Of a stretch of DNA of 64,000 nt, positions 26,269 to 35,217 are shown piece by piece. Made by a program: the position numbers and the translations under genes. The notes beneath the pieces are model-generated. The model ran no database searches and was not told the origin of the DNA. It was given only the letters and a program-made list of their open reading frames with translations. This stretch comes from Mucilaginibacter terrae (GTDB taxonomy: Bacteria > Bacteroidota > Bacteroidia > Sphingobacteriales > Sphingobacteriaceae). Where the stretch lies: NCBI RefSeq assembly GCF_031951985.1, contig NZ_JAVLVU010000001.1:4960001-5024000 (forward strand). Reading direction: 5' to 3'. Position 1 is the first letter of the stretch; the number at the start of each line of letters is the position of its first letter.

Positions 26269-26928
26269 TTATTTGCGCTTTAAAAGCCCTTTGCTCATAC
26301 CCTGCGAATGCATAAAAGGGCGGTTATCCATAAAAGTGATCCATATAATGGTACTAATGGTTCCAATGATCGATCCCGCTGTTACATCCTCAAAAAAGTG
26401 CTGGCTTAAATACATGCGCGAGTACGCTACTGCCATAGCCATCAGTAAAAAAATAAAGCCCCAGCGTTTATTTACTGCCAGGTAGGAGAGTACCACCGCT
26501 GCCGAAAATGCCGAAACGGTGTGACCTGATGGAAAGCTGTTGTTGTGCAGTAAGGATATGCCTTTTACAAAATGAATTTCAGCAAGCTCTTTTTCAAAAT
26601 AAACCACCGGGCGGGGAGCTTTAACAATATGTTTGACAATTTGAACGGTAATTCCGCTCACCGCAAAACTGGTTATCACCAGCAGCGTTTTACGATAGCT
26701 GAATAACAACATAACGAGTGTTACCGCAACCACCATATATCCTTCGCCAAAATCGGTAATGTAGGGAAACATCCAATCGCCCCAGTTACTGTGGCGGGTA
26801 TTTACAGCAAAATAGATGGCTTCGCGGGTGTAGGAAAGCTTTATAATTAAACATGCGATCAGAACGATCAGGTACGGAATAAAAAACAGGCGGATGTGAT
26901 GTAAAACGTCGGTTATGCGGGTATTCAT
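26269..26928 (-). CDS. PAP2-family membrane phosphatase
   Basis: 219 residues with six membrane helices. The three phosphatase motifs are present: KHIVKAPRP, PSGHT, and SRMYLSQHFFED. Family members remove phosphate from lipids such as undecaprenyl diphosphate or phosphatidic acid at the outer face of the inner membrane; the substrate here is not known. It is divergent from the amino-acid permease and converges on kup. Confidence 0.9.
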   Translation of the reverse strand: MNTRITDVLHHIRLFFIPYLIVLIACLIIKLSYTREAIYFAVNTRHSNWGDWMFPYITDFGEGYMVVAVTLVMLLFSYRKTLLVITSFAVSGITVQIVKHIVKAPRPVVYFEKELAEIHFVKGISLLHNNSFPSGHTVSAFSAAVVLSYLAVNKRWGFIFLLMAMAVAYSRMYLSQHFFEDVTAGSIIGTISTIIWITFMDNRPFMHSQGMSKGLLKRK

Positions 26929-26973
26929 GTTACAAATTAAGGTACAATATCTGTATAAACGTTAAAAAATGGT

Positions 26974-26981
26974 TATGTTTG
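26974..26981 (+). promoter_or_regulatory. Candidate -7 box of the amino-acid permease gene
   Basis: TATGTTTG matches TAnnTTTG exactly and would start transcription about 20 nt before the ATG at 27009. No clear -33 partner. Confidence 0.4.
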
Positions 26982-27008
26982 GTACTGCTAAACGATTAAA
27001 TATTTCAA

Positions 27009-28724
27009 ATGTCGAAAAGTGTATTTCGAAAAAAGTCTCTTGAACGTATCCTGTCTGATGTAAAAAGTGGTTTTAGCGACAGCGAACACTCAGGAGGTAC
27101 TCATCTCAAAAAAGAATTACTTACCAAAGATTTAACCCTGATGGGTATAGCCGCCGTAGTTGGTGCGGGTATATTCTCAACCATAGGCGAGGCCTCATTT
27201 CATGGCGGCCCGGGGGTTTCTATACTTTTTGTACTTACGGCTATAACCTGTGGTTTTTCGGCCATGTGCTATGCCGAATTTGCTTCGCGTATACCAGTAG
27301 CCGGCAGTGCTTATACCTACGCTTATGCTTCATTTGGTGAGTTGATAGCCTGGATAATAGGCTGGGATTTGCTCATGGAGTACGCCATTGGCAACATTGC
27401 GGTGGCTATATCATGGAGCGGTTATTTTGTAAACCTGCTCGAAGGGTTTAATATCCACATGCCCCAATATTTAACTATGGATTACTTTTCGGCATTTAAA
27501 GCACACGAAAAGATTCAGGAGTTAACAGCTTCGGGTAAACTATCAGAAATTACCGATCAGATCAAAAGTGCAGCCTTAGCCTGGACAACAGCCCCATCAG
27601 TAGGGGGAATTAAAATTATTGCCAATATACCTGCATTAATTATTGTAGTGCTTATTACTTACCTGGTTTATGTAGGCATACGCGAAACCAAACGTGTAAC
27701 CAATGCCATGGTAATGCTCAAAATAGGCGTGGTAATAGCCGTTATTTTGCTGGGTGCATTTTATATAACGCCTGCAAACTGGCATCCGTTTATGCCTAAT
27801 GGCTTTAAAGGTGTAATGAAGGGTGTATCGGGCGTATTTTTTGCTTACATAGGTTTTGATGCTATATCAACCACGGCCGAAGAATGTAAAGACCCGCAGC
27901 GCGACTTACCTAAAGGTATGATATACTCGCTTATCATCTGTACCATCTTATATGTGCTTATTGCACTGGTGCTAACCGGTATGGTAAGCTACAAAGACCT
28001 CCGCGTGGGCGACCCTCTTGCTTTTGTATTTGCCAAAGTTGGATTGCATAAAATAAGTTATGTAATATCGGTAAGCGCTGTTATTGCTACGGCCAGTGTG
28101 TTGCTTATATTCCAAATGGGGCAGCCCCGTATTTGGATGAGCATGAGCCGCGACGGTTTGTTGCCTAAGGCATTTTCGCGTATTCACCCCAAATATCAAA
28201 CACCCTCGTTTGCTACAATTATAACCGGTATTGTGGTAGCAATACCCGCCTTGTTTATGAACCTTACCGAGGTGACCGATTTAACCAGTATTGGTACGCT
28301 GTTTGCCTTTGTGCTGGTTTGCGGTGGCGTACTTTTATTGCCAAAAAACGAAGCAGAAGCAGGCAGGTTCCGTATACCTTATATCAATTCAAAATGGATC
28401 GTACCGGCGTTGTTTATTGCAGGTATGGTATTTTTCTGGAAACCAATGGTTGCACTATTTCAATCAGAAAATGTGCATGAGGAGTTCCCGTTCGCCTTGT
28501 TTTTACTTTTATCTACCGCGCTAACAGTGCTTGCATTCGTAAAAAATTTATCGCTAATACCTGTGCTCGGCCTGTTAAGTTGCTTTTACTTGATGACCGA
28601 ATTAGGTTATACCAACTGGCTGCGCTTTTTGGGATGGCTGGTTATAGGCCTCGTTATTTATTTTTCGTACAGCTACAACAACAGCAGGTTAGGTAAAGAA
28701 CCTGAAGTAGTAAAATATAAATAA
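27009..28724 (+). CDS. APC-family amino-acid permease
   Basis: 571 residues with at least twelve helices and extra ones at the end. GIAAVVGAGIFSTIGEA is the conserved first-helix motif of the amino acid-polyamine-organocation superfamily, and GFDAISTTAEECKDPQRDLP is the loop after helix 6, typical of the cationic amino-acid transporter-like group. Inner membrane. The substrate is uncertain. The large periplasmic or loop segment at about 150-200 is longer than usual. Confidence 0.9.
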   Translation: MSKSVFRKKSLERILSDVKSGFSDSEHSGGTHLKKELLTKDLTLMGIAAVVGAGIFSTIGEASFHGGPGVSILFVLTAITCGFSAMCYAEFASRIPVAGSAYTYAYASFGELIAWIIGWDLLMEYAIGNIAVAISWSGYFVNLLEGFNIHMPQYLTMDYFSAFKAHEKIQELTASGKLSEITDQIKSAALAWTTAPSVGGIKIIANIPALIIVVLITYLVYVGIRETKRVTNAMVMLKIGVVIAVILLGAFYITPANWHPFMPNGFKGVMKGVSGVFFAYIGFDAISTTAEECKDPQRDLPKGMIYSLIICTILYVLIALVLTGMVSYKDLRVGDPLAFVFAKVGLHKISYVISVSAVIATASVLLIFQMGQPRIWMSMSRDGLLPKAFSRIHPKYQTPSFATIITGIVVAIPALFMNLTEVTDLTSIGTLFAFVLVCGGVLLLPKNEAEAGRFRIPYINSKWIVPALFIAGMVFFWKPMVALFQSENVHEEFPFALFLLLSTALTVLAFVKNLSLIPVLGLLSCFYLMTELGYTNWLRFLGWLVIGLVIYFSYSYNNSRLGKEPEVVKYK

Positions 28725-28835
28725 TTAAAATTGGATAACAGCTGAAGCAAACAATTTTTAGTTTTTGGCATTTTAAAGGTTAAATAACATCATTAAAGTG
28801 ATTTTTGCCCTGATGATTAACATATTAATTTGTTC

Positions 28836-28864
28836 TTTGATGGGTCTGTTAAAATATATCTTTG
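28836..28864 (+). promoter_or_regulatory. Promoter of the DUF805 gene
   Basis: TTTG at 28836-28839 and TATCTTTG at 28857-28864 match both Bacteroidota promoter boxes with a 17-bp spacer. The predicted leader is about 85 nt, long for a small membrane-protein gene. The rest of the 232-bp gap shows nothing else I can name. Confidence 0.7.
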
Positions 28865-28956
28865 GTGGTGTTAACTGATAGAGTCCAGAAACTATCCAAA
28901 AAACGGGGCGTATCTGAAAAGCCATACGAGTAGGAGATCTAAACTTATTTTAAATT

Positions 28957-29328
28957 ATGAATTGGTATTTTACCGTACTACAAAAGTACGCTCAATTTAG
29001 TGGCCGTGCGCGCCGTAAAGAGTATTGGATGTTTGCGCTAATTAATATAATAGCATCATTTATTATAGGCTTTATAACCGGCCTTATTAATTTTCCGGCC
29101 TTGTACTACATTTACAGCATTGCAATTTTACTACCCTCAATAGCTGTAGGTGTACGCCGCATGCATGATGTTGGTAAAAGCGGTTGGTTTTTATTGATAC
29201 CTATCTACAATTTAATTTTAGCATGTACTCCAGGTGAAATGGGCCCCAATGAGTATGGTGAAGATCCAAAAAATAACACCATTTTTGGCGCTCAGGATTA
29301 CGAGAAACCATTTGATATTAACGCATAA
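28957..29328 (+). CDS. DUF805-family small membrane protein
   Basis: 123 residues. It opens MNWYFTVLQKYAQFSGRARRKEYWMF, the classic DUF805 start, and continues with four hydrophobic helices and VGVRRMHDVGKSGWF. Inner membrane; no biochemical role is known for the family. It precedes the DUF2752 gene by 8 bp, and a terminator-shaped hairpin follows 22 bp after its stop. Confidence 0.9.
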   Translation: MNWYFTVLQKYAQFSGRARRKEYWMFALINIIASFIIGFITGLINFPALYYIYSIAILLPSIAVGVRRMHDVGKSGWFLLIPIYNLILACTPGEMGPNEYGEDPKNNTIFGAQDYEKPFDINA

Positions 29329-29336
29329 TTTTAATT

Positions 29337-29666
29337 ATGCTTAGCATAGTATTTTGCAGCCATTTAATTAATTTTAAGTGGCTGCAAAATTTTTTAATAC
29401 CCTGCCTGTTTAAAAATTTTACCGGGTTTGATTGCCCTTTTTGCGGATTGCAACGCTCAGTAGTTGCGCTACTGGAGGGAGACCTGGTTGCAAGTTTTAA
29501 ATATCAACCCGCCACCATTCTGCTGCTATTGGCTTTACTGTTAAGCGCTTCGGGTCAGCGGTTACAATTTAATAATAAGCGTTTGGTTAAACGTGTGGTA
29601 TACTCGTTAACCACCGTATGCTTTTTAGCTTTTTACCTTTATAAAATTATTCCGGCACTAAACTAA
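29337..29666 (+). CDS. DUF2752-family small membrane protein
   Basis: 109 residues. FDCPFCGLQRS is the family signature (CPxCG near the N-terminus), followed by two helices. The stretch KWLQNFLIPCLFKNFTGF before it matches, by memory, the N-terminus of Sphingobacteriaceae homologues, so the ATG at 29337 is right and no later ATG, GTG or TTG precedes the motif. Odd: codons 5-20 coincide with a strong terminator-shaped hairpin. The last 9 bp overlap the end of the convergent RDD gene. Function unknown. Confidence 0.8.
   Translation: MLSIVFCSHLINFKWLQNFLIPCLFKNFTGFDCPFCGLQRSVVALLEGDLVASFKYQPATILLLLALLLSASGQRLQFNNKRLVKRVVYSLTTVCFLAFYLYKIIPALN
29351..29398 (+). terminator. Terminator-shaped hairpin inside the DUF2752 5' coding region
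   Basis: ATTTTGCAGCCA (29351-29362) pairs perfectly with TGGCTGCAAAAT (29379-29390) and is followed by eight T residues. It would end the DUF805 transcript, yet it lies in codons 5-18 of the next gene. Either the DUF2752 gene is expressed by read-through or translation prevents folding. Confidence 0.75.
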
Positions 29667-30422
29667 GATGCTTTGTCCGCCCGAGGTAAGGTGTTTATAA
29701 TCCTGCACCATAATTTCTAAAAACTGGTATTCGTTAATGGTATCAGGAGTGATTATGTTCAAATGTTTCTTGATTTTTACAGCCAGCCTGTATACTAATT
29801 CGCTGTTACGGGTACGGTTAAAGTTTTTTATTACATCATAAATCAACACCACATCATCATCGGTTAACTGCGAAGCTGCGGGATACTGGGTTTCATATTC
29901 TTCGGTAATTGGGGCAAATACCAGGTTGTTAAATTTTAGTTCGGTTGGCAGCTTTACCACAGCTGTACCGGCAACCATATCGCCAACACGCTGCCTGTTT
30001 TTTGACACCGCTACCGATACTATGGCACACGAGCCAAAGGTTATACCAAAATCAATTATCCTGAAAATCCATCTCAATAAATACTGCCCAATGGTTGGCC
30101 TTGCACCATTCATACTTACCACGCGTATTTTGGCACTACGCTTGCCAATACTTTGGCCGTTTAAAAACACCTCGCAAACCAAATCATAAAGTACACACAG
30201 TGCCAGCCAAACTATAATGGGTATTAAATAAGTATTGCTGCCAGCATATGTTTTACTTTCTATGGCCTGAAATGATAACATGGCTATAACCATGGCACAG
30301 CCAATGTAGGCTATTAAAAATATGGCATAGTCAACAGCCCGGGCTAAAGTGCGGTCGCCCAGGCCGGCTAATTCATAATCAACATCAATGTTTTGCGCTG
30401 TTTTTATTTTTATCATTTTCAT
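29658..30422 (-). CDS. RDD-family membrane protein
   Basis: 254 residues. GLGDRTLARAVDYAIFL near the N-terminus is the RDD signature (R-x-x-A-x-x-x-D), followed by four helices, with RIIDFGI a second similar segment. The C-terminal third is soluble. Its gene is divergent from the SpoIIM gene, and RDD, SpoIIM, DUF4129, DUF4350, MoxR and DUF58 proteins travel together in many bacteria. The family is of unknown function; some RDD proteins are linked to ion exchange. Confidence 0.9.
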   Translation of the reverse strand: MKMIKIKTAQNIDVDYELAGLGDRTLARAVDYAIFLIAYIGCAMVIAMLSFQAIESKTYAGSNTYLIPIIVWLALCVLYDLVCEVFLNGQSIGKRSAKIRVVSMNGARPTIGQYLLRWIFRIIDFGITFGSCAIVSVAVSKNRQRVGDMVAGTAVVKLPTELKFNNLVFAPITEEYETQYPAASQLTDDDVVLIYDVIKNFNRTRNSELVYRLAVKIKKHLNIITPDTINEYQFLEIMVQDYKHLTSGGQSILV

Positions 30423-30429
30423 GCTGTAA

Positions 30430-30443
30430 CAAATATATATTTG
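30430..30443. promoter_or_regulatory. Back-to-back -7 boxes between the RDD and SpoIIM genes
   Basis: CAAATATATATTTG is a perfect 14-bp palindrome that reads TATATTTG on both strands, an exact TAnnTTTG match each way. It sits 8 bp from the RDD start and 70 bp from the SpoIIM start. Polymerases could not occupy both orientations at once, so the two transcripts may be mutually exclusive. No -33 boxes were found. Confidence 0.45.
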
Positions 30444-30512
30444 CGCAGGGTAATATTGCTTATGCTAAGAATTTTTTTTATCATTAGCTCCTAAACTACC
30501 AGTCACAAACAA

Positions 30513-31484
30513 ATGCGCGAAGCCTTATTTATTAAACACAACTCCGAGAGGTGGAAGCATTATGAAGAAGTGCCAACCCACGACCCCGATGAGTTAGCCG
30601 AGCGCTTCGTATCGGTAACTGATGATCTGGCTTATGCTAAAACGTTTTATCCAAATTCTAAAACCATTGGTTATTTAAACCAGCTGGCCGCAAGGTTTCA
30701 CACCTCCATTTACAAAAACAAGAAAGAAAAGAAAGGCCGCTTTGCCGCCTTCTGGAAGTACGAATTACCGCTTTTATTTTATCGCCATCGCAGGGCATTG
30801 CTGTATTCGTTCATCTTTTTCAGCATTTCAATGCTCATAGGCGTGCTCTCGGCAAAGTATGATAACTCATTCGTAAACCTGGTTATGGGCGATGATTATG
30901 TAAACATGACCAACGATAACATTGCCAAAGGCGACCCATTTGGCGTATATAAAAAGGAAAACGAGTTTATGATGTTTATCATGATCGCCAAAAATAACCT
31001 CTATGTTACCGTGGTATGCTACTTGCTGGGCATATTTTGTTCGGTAGGTACGGTTTTTTCGCTGTTCCGTAATGGTATAATGCTGGGCGCTTTTGAGTAT
31101 TTCTTTTTTAGTAAAGGGTATGGTTTAAGCTCTATACTGGTTATATGGATACACGGCACTTTAGAAATATCGTGCATTATTATTGCCGGTGCGGCAGGTT
31201 TGGTATTTGGCAATAGCATACTTTTTCCTAAAACCTTTAAACGGGTGGTATCATTTAAAAAAGGTGCCATTGAGGGGATGAAGATCACCTTGGGCATATT
31301 ACCTATTATAGTGGTGGCCGCTATATTTGAAAGTTTTGTTACCCGACATACCGAAATGCCCGCCTGGTTAAGCGTCGGCATTTTATTAACCTCATTGCTA
31401 TTTGTAGTGTGGTATGTAATTATTTATCCTAATTTTTTAAGCAAAAATTCTAATCTGCCTACCTACGTCAATGCAGCAAACTAA
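30513..31484 (+). CDS. SpoIIM-family membrane protein
   Basis: 323 residues. A soluble N-terminal part is followed by about six helices; FWKYELPLLFYRHRRALLYS and GVLSAKYDN are the stage II sporulation M-like features, and GYGLSSILVIWIHGTLEIS is a second conserved stretch. The organism does not sporulate; the family name is historical and its role is unknown. It leads an operon: the next gene starts 14 bp before its stop. Confidence 0.9.
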   Translation: MREALFIKHNSERWKHYEEVPTHDPDELAERFVSVTDDLAYAKTFYPNSKTIGYLNQLAARFHTSIYKNKKEKKGRFAAFWKYELPLLFYRHRRALLYSFIFFSISMLIGVLSAKYDNSFVNLVMGDDYVNMTNDNIAKGDPFGVYKKENEFMMFIMIAKNNLYVTVVCYLLGIFCSVGTVFSLFRNGIMLGAFEYFFFSKGYGLSSILVIWIHGTLEISCIIIAGAAGLVFGNSILFPKTFKRVVSFKKGAIEGMKITLGILPIIVVAAIFESFVTRHTEMPAWLSVGILLTSLLFVVWYVIIYPNFLSKNSNLPTYVNAAN

Positions 31485-32334
31485 TATCCAATTCAGTAAA
31501 TCCCGTCAGGTTGATGATGTGGTTTCAGATTCTATCGACTTTTTGAAGCAAAACTTTAAACCTTTGCTGCGCACCTATTTTACCATATGTGGCTTGTTTG
31601 TAGTAGCAAGCATGGTAATGGGCATTGTTCACTATTTTCAAATGCGGGCACACATAGGCGATGTTGGCTCAATGTTCTCCATAGCCTACCTGATCTATGT
31701 GTTTTTTAGTATGATGTCGATAACGGCATTATTCGTAACCACGCTGTCGTACCTGGCCGTTTACCGCGATAAGCAAAATCAAACACCAACGGTTGAGGAA
31801 GTGTGGGGATATTTTAAATACTACTTTCTTAAAAGCTTTGGTGTGCTGCTCATCATCTTCATTATAAGTTGCATTGGGTTAATTTTTTGTGCCATACCGG
31901 GCATTTACCTTTTTACGGTATTATCATTAATGTTGCCCATCATCATATTAGAGAATACCACTATTGGTTACGCGTTCGATCGTTGTTTTCAAATTATTAA
32001 AAACAGCTTTTGGACGGTGTTTGGAAGCATGTTTGTAATGAGTATTATACTTACTGCAGCATATATAGCCGCACTTATACCGGTAATGCTGTTTGTACAG
32101 CTTTTTGCCATGATAAGTGGCAGCAGCTTTCAAACATTGTATTATTTGCCTATGCTGGTACTATCGCACGCTATACAGTTTTTATATGTGCTGCCCATTA
32201 TTGCACTTGCCTTCAACTACTTCAGTTTAACCGAGCAACGGGAAGGCACCAGCCTGCGCGAACGTATCGAAGCATTTGGAACGGTTAAAGAGCAAAAAGA
32301 CGATAATTCCATATCATCATCCGAAGAATATTAA
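31471..32334 (+). CDS. Multi-helix membrane protein of the MoxR-associated operon
   Basis: 287 residues with about six helices and a basic-then-acidic tail (FGTVKEQKDDN). It overlaps the SpoIIM gene by 14 bp and the next gene begins 2 bp after its stop. It resembles the proteins of unknown function that sit between SpoIIM and DUF4129 genes in Bacteroidota. No motif allows a more exact call. Confidence 0.75.
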   Translation: MQQTNIQFSKSRQVDDVVSDSIDFLKQNFKPLLRTYFTICGLFVVASMVMGIVHYFQMRAHIGDVGSMFSIAYLIYVFFSMMSITALFVTTLSYLAVYRDKQNQTPTVEEVWGYFKYYFLKSFGVLLIIFIISCIGLIFCAIPGIYLFTVLSLMLPIIILENTTIGYAFDRCFQIIKNSFWTVFGSMFVMSIILTAAYIAALIPVMLFVQLFAMISGSSFQTLYYLPMLVLSHAIQFLYVLPIIALAFNYFSLTEQREGTSLRERIEAFGTVKEQKDDNSISSSEEY

Positions 32335-32335
32335 T

Positions 32336-33070
32336 ATGGATTTTGCCAAACCCGTAATGCTGCTTAGTGATACCTTAAAGTTTAAGCCCTTGCCTTATGC
32401 AGCGGGTTATGGCAAGCATTTGGCAAAACCAGCTTTGCAACTAAAAATGGATAGTGCAAAGCTCCATTTAAGGCACCTGAGCGATGAGGCCATTACCCGT
32501 TTTGCTAACGACCCCGACTTTAATTACCAAAACCCAAAAGAGAATACAGGCAACTGGCTGGAGAACTTTTTACGCTGGCTTTCCAGCCTGCTTCATACAG
32601 GACAGGCCGAAAAACCGGGTTCGCCATACTTAACTTACGTAATTGTAGGCATCATATTTATAATAATTGTAGTTGCCCTTGTTAAAATGGCCCGGCAAAC
32701 CGGTATAAACGTAATTGGGAGCGATTCTGCCAATATTGATGCGGCTACCGGTTTAAACGAAAACATACACCAGATTAGCTTTAACCAGGAAATTGAAAAA
32801 GCTACCGCCGAAGGTAATTACCGGCTGGCCGTGCGTCTGTTGTATCTGCGCACATTAAAACAGTTGAACGATACCGGCCTCATTTACTGGAAGCAAGATA
32901 AAACCAATGCGGCATACTATCATGAAATAAAAGACAGTGAGCAACAGCACCTGTTTGGTTTAATAACCCGGCAATTTGAATATGTATGGTATGGCGATTT
33001 TACGGTCGATTCGACATCGTACCAAAAAATAAGCGGTTTGTTTAACAATTTTCAGCAACAACTGCGATGA
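32336..33070 (+). CDS. DUF4129 domain membrane protein
   Basis: 244 residues from ATG 32336; the open frame begins 60 bp earlier inside the previous gene. One membrane helix lies at about 101-120. The DUF4129 domain is C-terminal (AVRLLYLRTLKQLNDTGLI, then FEYVWYGDFTVDSTSYQKI). It overlaps the DUF4350 gene by 4 bp (ATGA), so the two are translationally coupled. Part of the MoxR cluster. Confidence 0.85.
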   Translation: MDFAKPVMLLSDTLKFKPLPYAAGYGKHLAKPALQLKMDSAKLHLRHLSDEAITRFANDPDFNYQNPKENTGNWLENFLRWLSSLLHTGQAEKPGSPYLTYVIVGIIFIIIVVALVKMARQTGINVIGSDSANIDAATGLNENIHQISFNQEIEKATAEGNYRLAVRLLYLRTLKQLNDTGLIYWKQDKTNAAYYHEIKDSEQQHLFGLITRQFEYVWYGDFTVDSTSYQKISGLFNNFQQQLR

Positions 33071-34233
33071 AGGATCTGAAGATATATATAGTTATCGGGT
33101 CGGTATTGTTGCTGGTTTATTTGGTGGCGCAGTACAATCAACCTAAAGTTACCGATTGGACCAAAACCTTATATCCAACAGAAAAAGCGCCCTTTGGTAC
33201 CTACATCCTGCGTAACCGCATACATGATCTATTCCCTTCGGCAAGCGTACAGCATTATCGTGAGCCAGTATACAACACCCTGGCCGAGCATGGTACGCAA
33301 CATGGCATTTACCTCATTATATGTAAAGATGCCAATATAAATGAATACGATTATGCACAGCTCATTAAGTTTATAAAAAGCGGGAACCAGGTTTTCATCG
33401 CAGCTAAATCATTTGGCAAGTACCTCGAAAAAGAATTGAAGTTCAGGGTAGACAGTGAGTGGAACTCGGGCAGCAATATCAACTTTGTAAATCGCAATTT
33501 AGACAGCAGCGAGGTATTTGGTGCCGATAAAAAAATAGGAAACAGTTATTTTAGTGTTATTGATACAGCAAAAACCACGGTGCTGGCACAAAACGCTGAT
33601 AAAAATAGCAACTTCATTAAGTTTAACATTGGGAAGGGAGCTTTGTATCTCAATACATCGCCCTTTATGTTTAGCAATTACGGTATATTATCGTACCGGG
33701 GAGACAAATATGTGTCACAGGCATTATCATATTTAAAGCCCGATAGCTACATCATTTGGGACGAATATTACACCCGTGGCCGTGAAGGGGAAGAATCGTT
33801 AATGAGGGTGTTTTTGCAACACGCACCGCTCAGGAATGCCTTGTACATCGCCATATTCAGCCTCCTCATATTTGTGGTGTACGAAATGAAACGCAGGCAG
33901 CGCATTATACCGGTTATTGAACCGCTGCGCAATTCAACGGTTGAATTTGTGACCGTAGTAGGGCAGGTGTATTATGAGCAGCGTAACAATGCCAATATTG
34001 CGCAAAAAAAAGTGAATTATTTTTTAGAGCATATACGCACCCGTTATGGTATTAAAACCAATCATCTGGATGATGAATTTGCCCAAGTACTTATACATAA
34101 AAGCGGTGCACAACCGCAACTGGTTCACGAATTAATTGGCCAGTTTAATACCATTGCCGGGAAACAGGTAACTGATGCCCAGCTTATACTTTTAAACCAT
34201 AACATTCAACAATTTTACACCCAATCGAGCTAA
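33067..34233 (+). CDS. DUF4350 domain membrane protein
   Basis: 388 residues. A helix at about 5-20, a central DUF4350 domain (YDYAQLIKFIKSGNQVFIAAKSF) related to the glutamine-amidotransferase-like fold, a second helix at about 258-277 (the stretch YIAIFSLLIFVVYEM), and a soluble tail. The middle part probably faces the periplasm. It precedes the moxR gene by 6 bp. Role unknown; usually a partner of MoxR ATPases. Confidence 0.85.
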   Translation: MKDLKIYIVIGSVLLLVYLVAQYNQPKVTDWTKTLYPTEKAPFGTYILRNRIHDLFPSASVQHYREPVYNTLAEHGTQHGIYLIICKDANINEYDYAQLIKFIKSGNQVFIAAKSFGKYLEKELKFRVDSEWNSGSNINFVNRNLDSSEVFGADKKIGNSYFSVIDTAKTTVLAQNADKNSNFIKFNIGKGALYLNTSPFMFSNYGILSYRGDKYVSQALSYLKPDSYIIWDEYYTRGREGEESLMRVFLQHAPLRNALYIAIFSLLIFVVYEMKRRQRIIPVIEPLRNSTVEFVTVVGQVYYEQRNNANIAQKKVNYFLEHIRTRYGIKTNHLDDEFAQVLIHKSGAQPQLVHELIGQFNTIAGKQVTDAQLILLNHNIQQFYTQSS

Positions 34234-34239
34234 AATATA

Positions 34240-35217
34240 ATGGAAAACGAGTTTTTTGAACAACGCACCGACCTAAGCGCCCTGAGCGAAGCGGTGGCCA
34301 ATATAAAAGCCTCCCTGGCAAAAATAATTGTAGGCCAGCATGATACCATTGAACTGTTAATAGCAGGCATACTGGCCGATGGGCATATGCTGATAGAAGG
34401 TGTGCCGGGTATTGCCAAAACACTATCGGCCAAACTAATTGCCAAAAGCATCAATGTGCAGTTTTCGCGTATACAGTTTACGCCCGATTTAATGCCTTCG
34501 GATGTTCTGGGCACTTCCATATTTAACCCGCGTACTACCGATTTTGAATTTAAGCCCGGTCCCATATTCGGTAATATCATCCTGATTGATGAAATTAATC
34601 GTGCCCCGGCCAAAACGCAATCGGCCTTGTTCGAGGTAATGGAAGAACGCCAGATCACCATTGATCGCCGTACCTACAAAATGGAAGAACCGTTTATTGT
34701 GCTGGCCACCCAAAACCCGGTAGACCAGGAAGGTACTTATCGCCTGCCCGAAGCCCAGTTAGACCGGTTTTTGTTTAAAATAGAGGTTAAGTACCCTTCG
34801 CTTGAGGACGAAATAGCTATTATAACCCAACAACACCAGCACCGTACTATTGACCAGCTTGCCGATATACAACCCGTACTTACCGCACAGCAGGTGGTAG
34901 ATTTCAGGGCGCAGGTGCGCAACCTGCACATCGAACCTAAGTTGCTGGAGTTTGTGGCTAAAATTATTCACGAAACACGTAACAACAGTTCTATATCAAT
35001 GGGGGCTTCGCCACGTGCTACCTTAGCAGTGGTAAATGCGGCTAAAGCGGTTGCCGCCATGCGCGGTCGTGATTTTATTACGCCTGATGATGTGATATGG
35101 GTAACGCCGTCGGTATTGCGCCACCGTATTATGCTCACCCCCGAAAAGGAAATGGAAGGCACTTTGCCTGATGATGTTATAGCCCAGATATTCCAGAAAA
35201 TCGAAATACCGCGATAG
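34240..35217 (+). CDS. MoxR-type AAA+ ATPase
   Basis: 325 residues. Walker A GVPGIAKT (54-61), Walker B ILIDEINRA (114-122) and the sensor and arginine-finger segments typical of the MoxR group. The family is thought to assemble or activate metalloenzymes or membrane complexes, with von Willebrand-type or DUF58 partners. The last base of its stop overlaps the start of the DUF58 gene. Cytosolic. Confidence 0.95.
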   Translation: MENEFFEQRTDLSALSEAVANIKASLAKIIVGQHDTIELLIAGILADGHMLIEGVPGIAKTLSAKLIAKSINVQFSRIQFTPDLMPSDVLGTSIFNPRTTDFEFKPGPIFGNIILIDEINRAPAKTQSALFEVMEERQITIDRRTYKMEEPFIVLATQNPVDQEGTYRLPEAQLDRFLFKIEVKYPSLEDEIAIITQQHQHRTIDQLADIQPVLTAQQVVDFRAQVRNLHIEPKLLEFVAKIIHETRNNSSISMGASPRATLAVVNAAKAVAAMRGRDFITPDDVIWVTPSVLRHRIMLTPEKEMEGTLPDDVIAQIFQKIEIPR

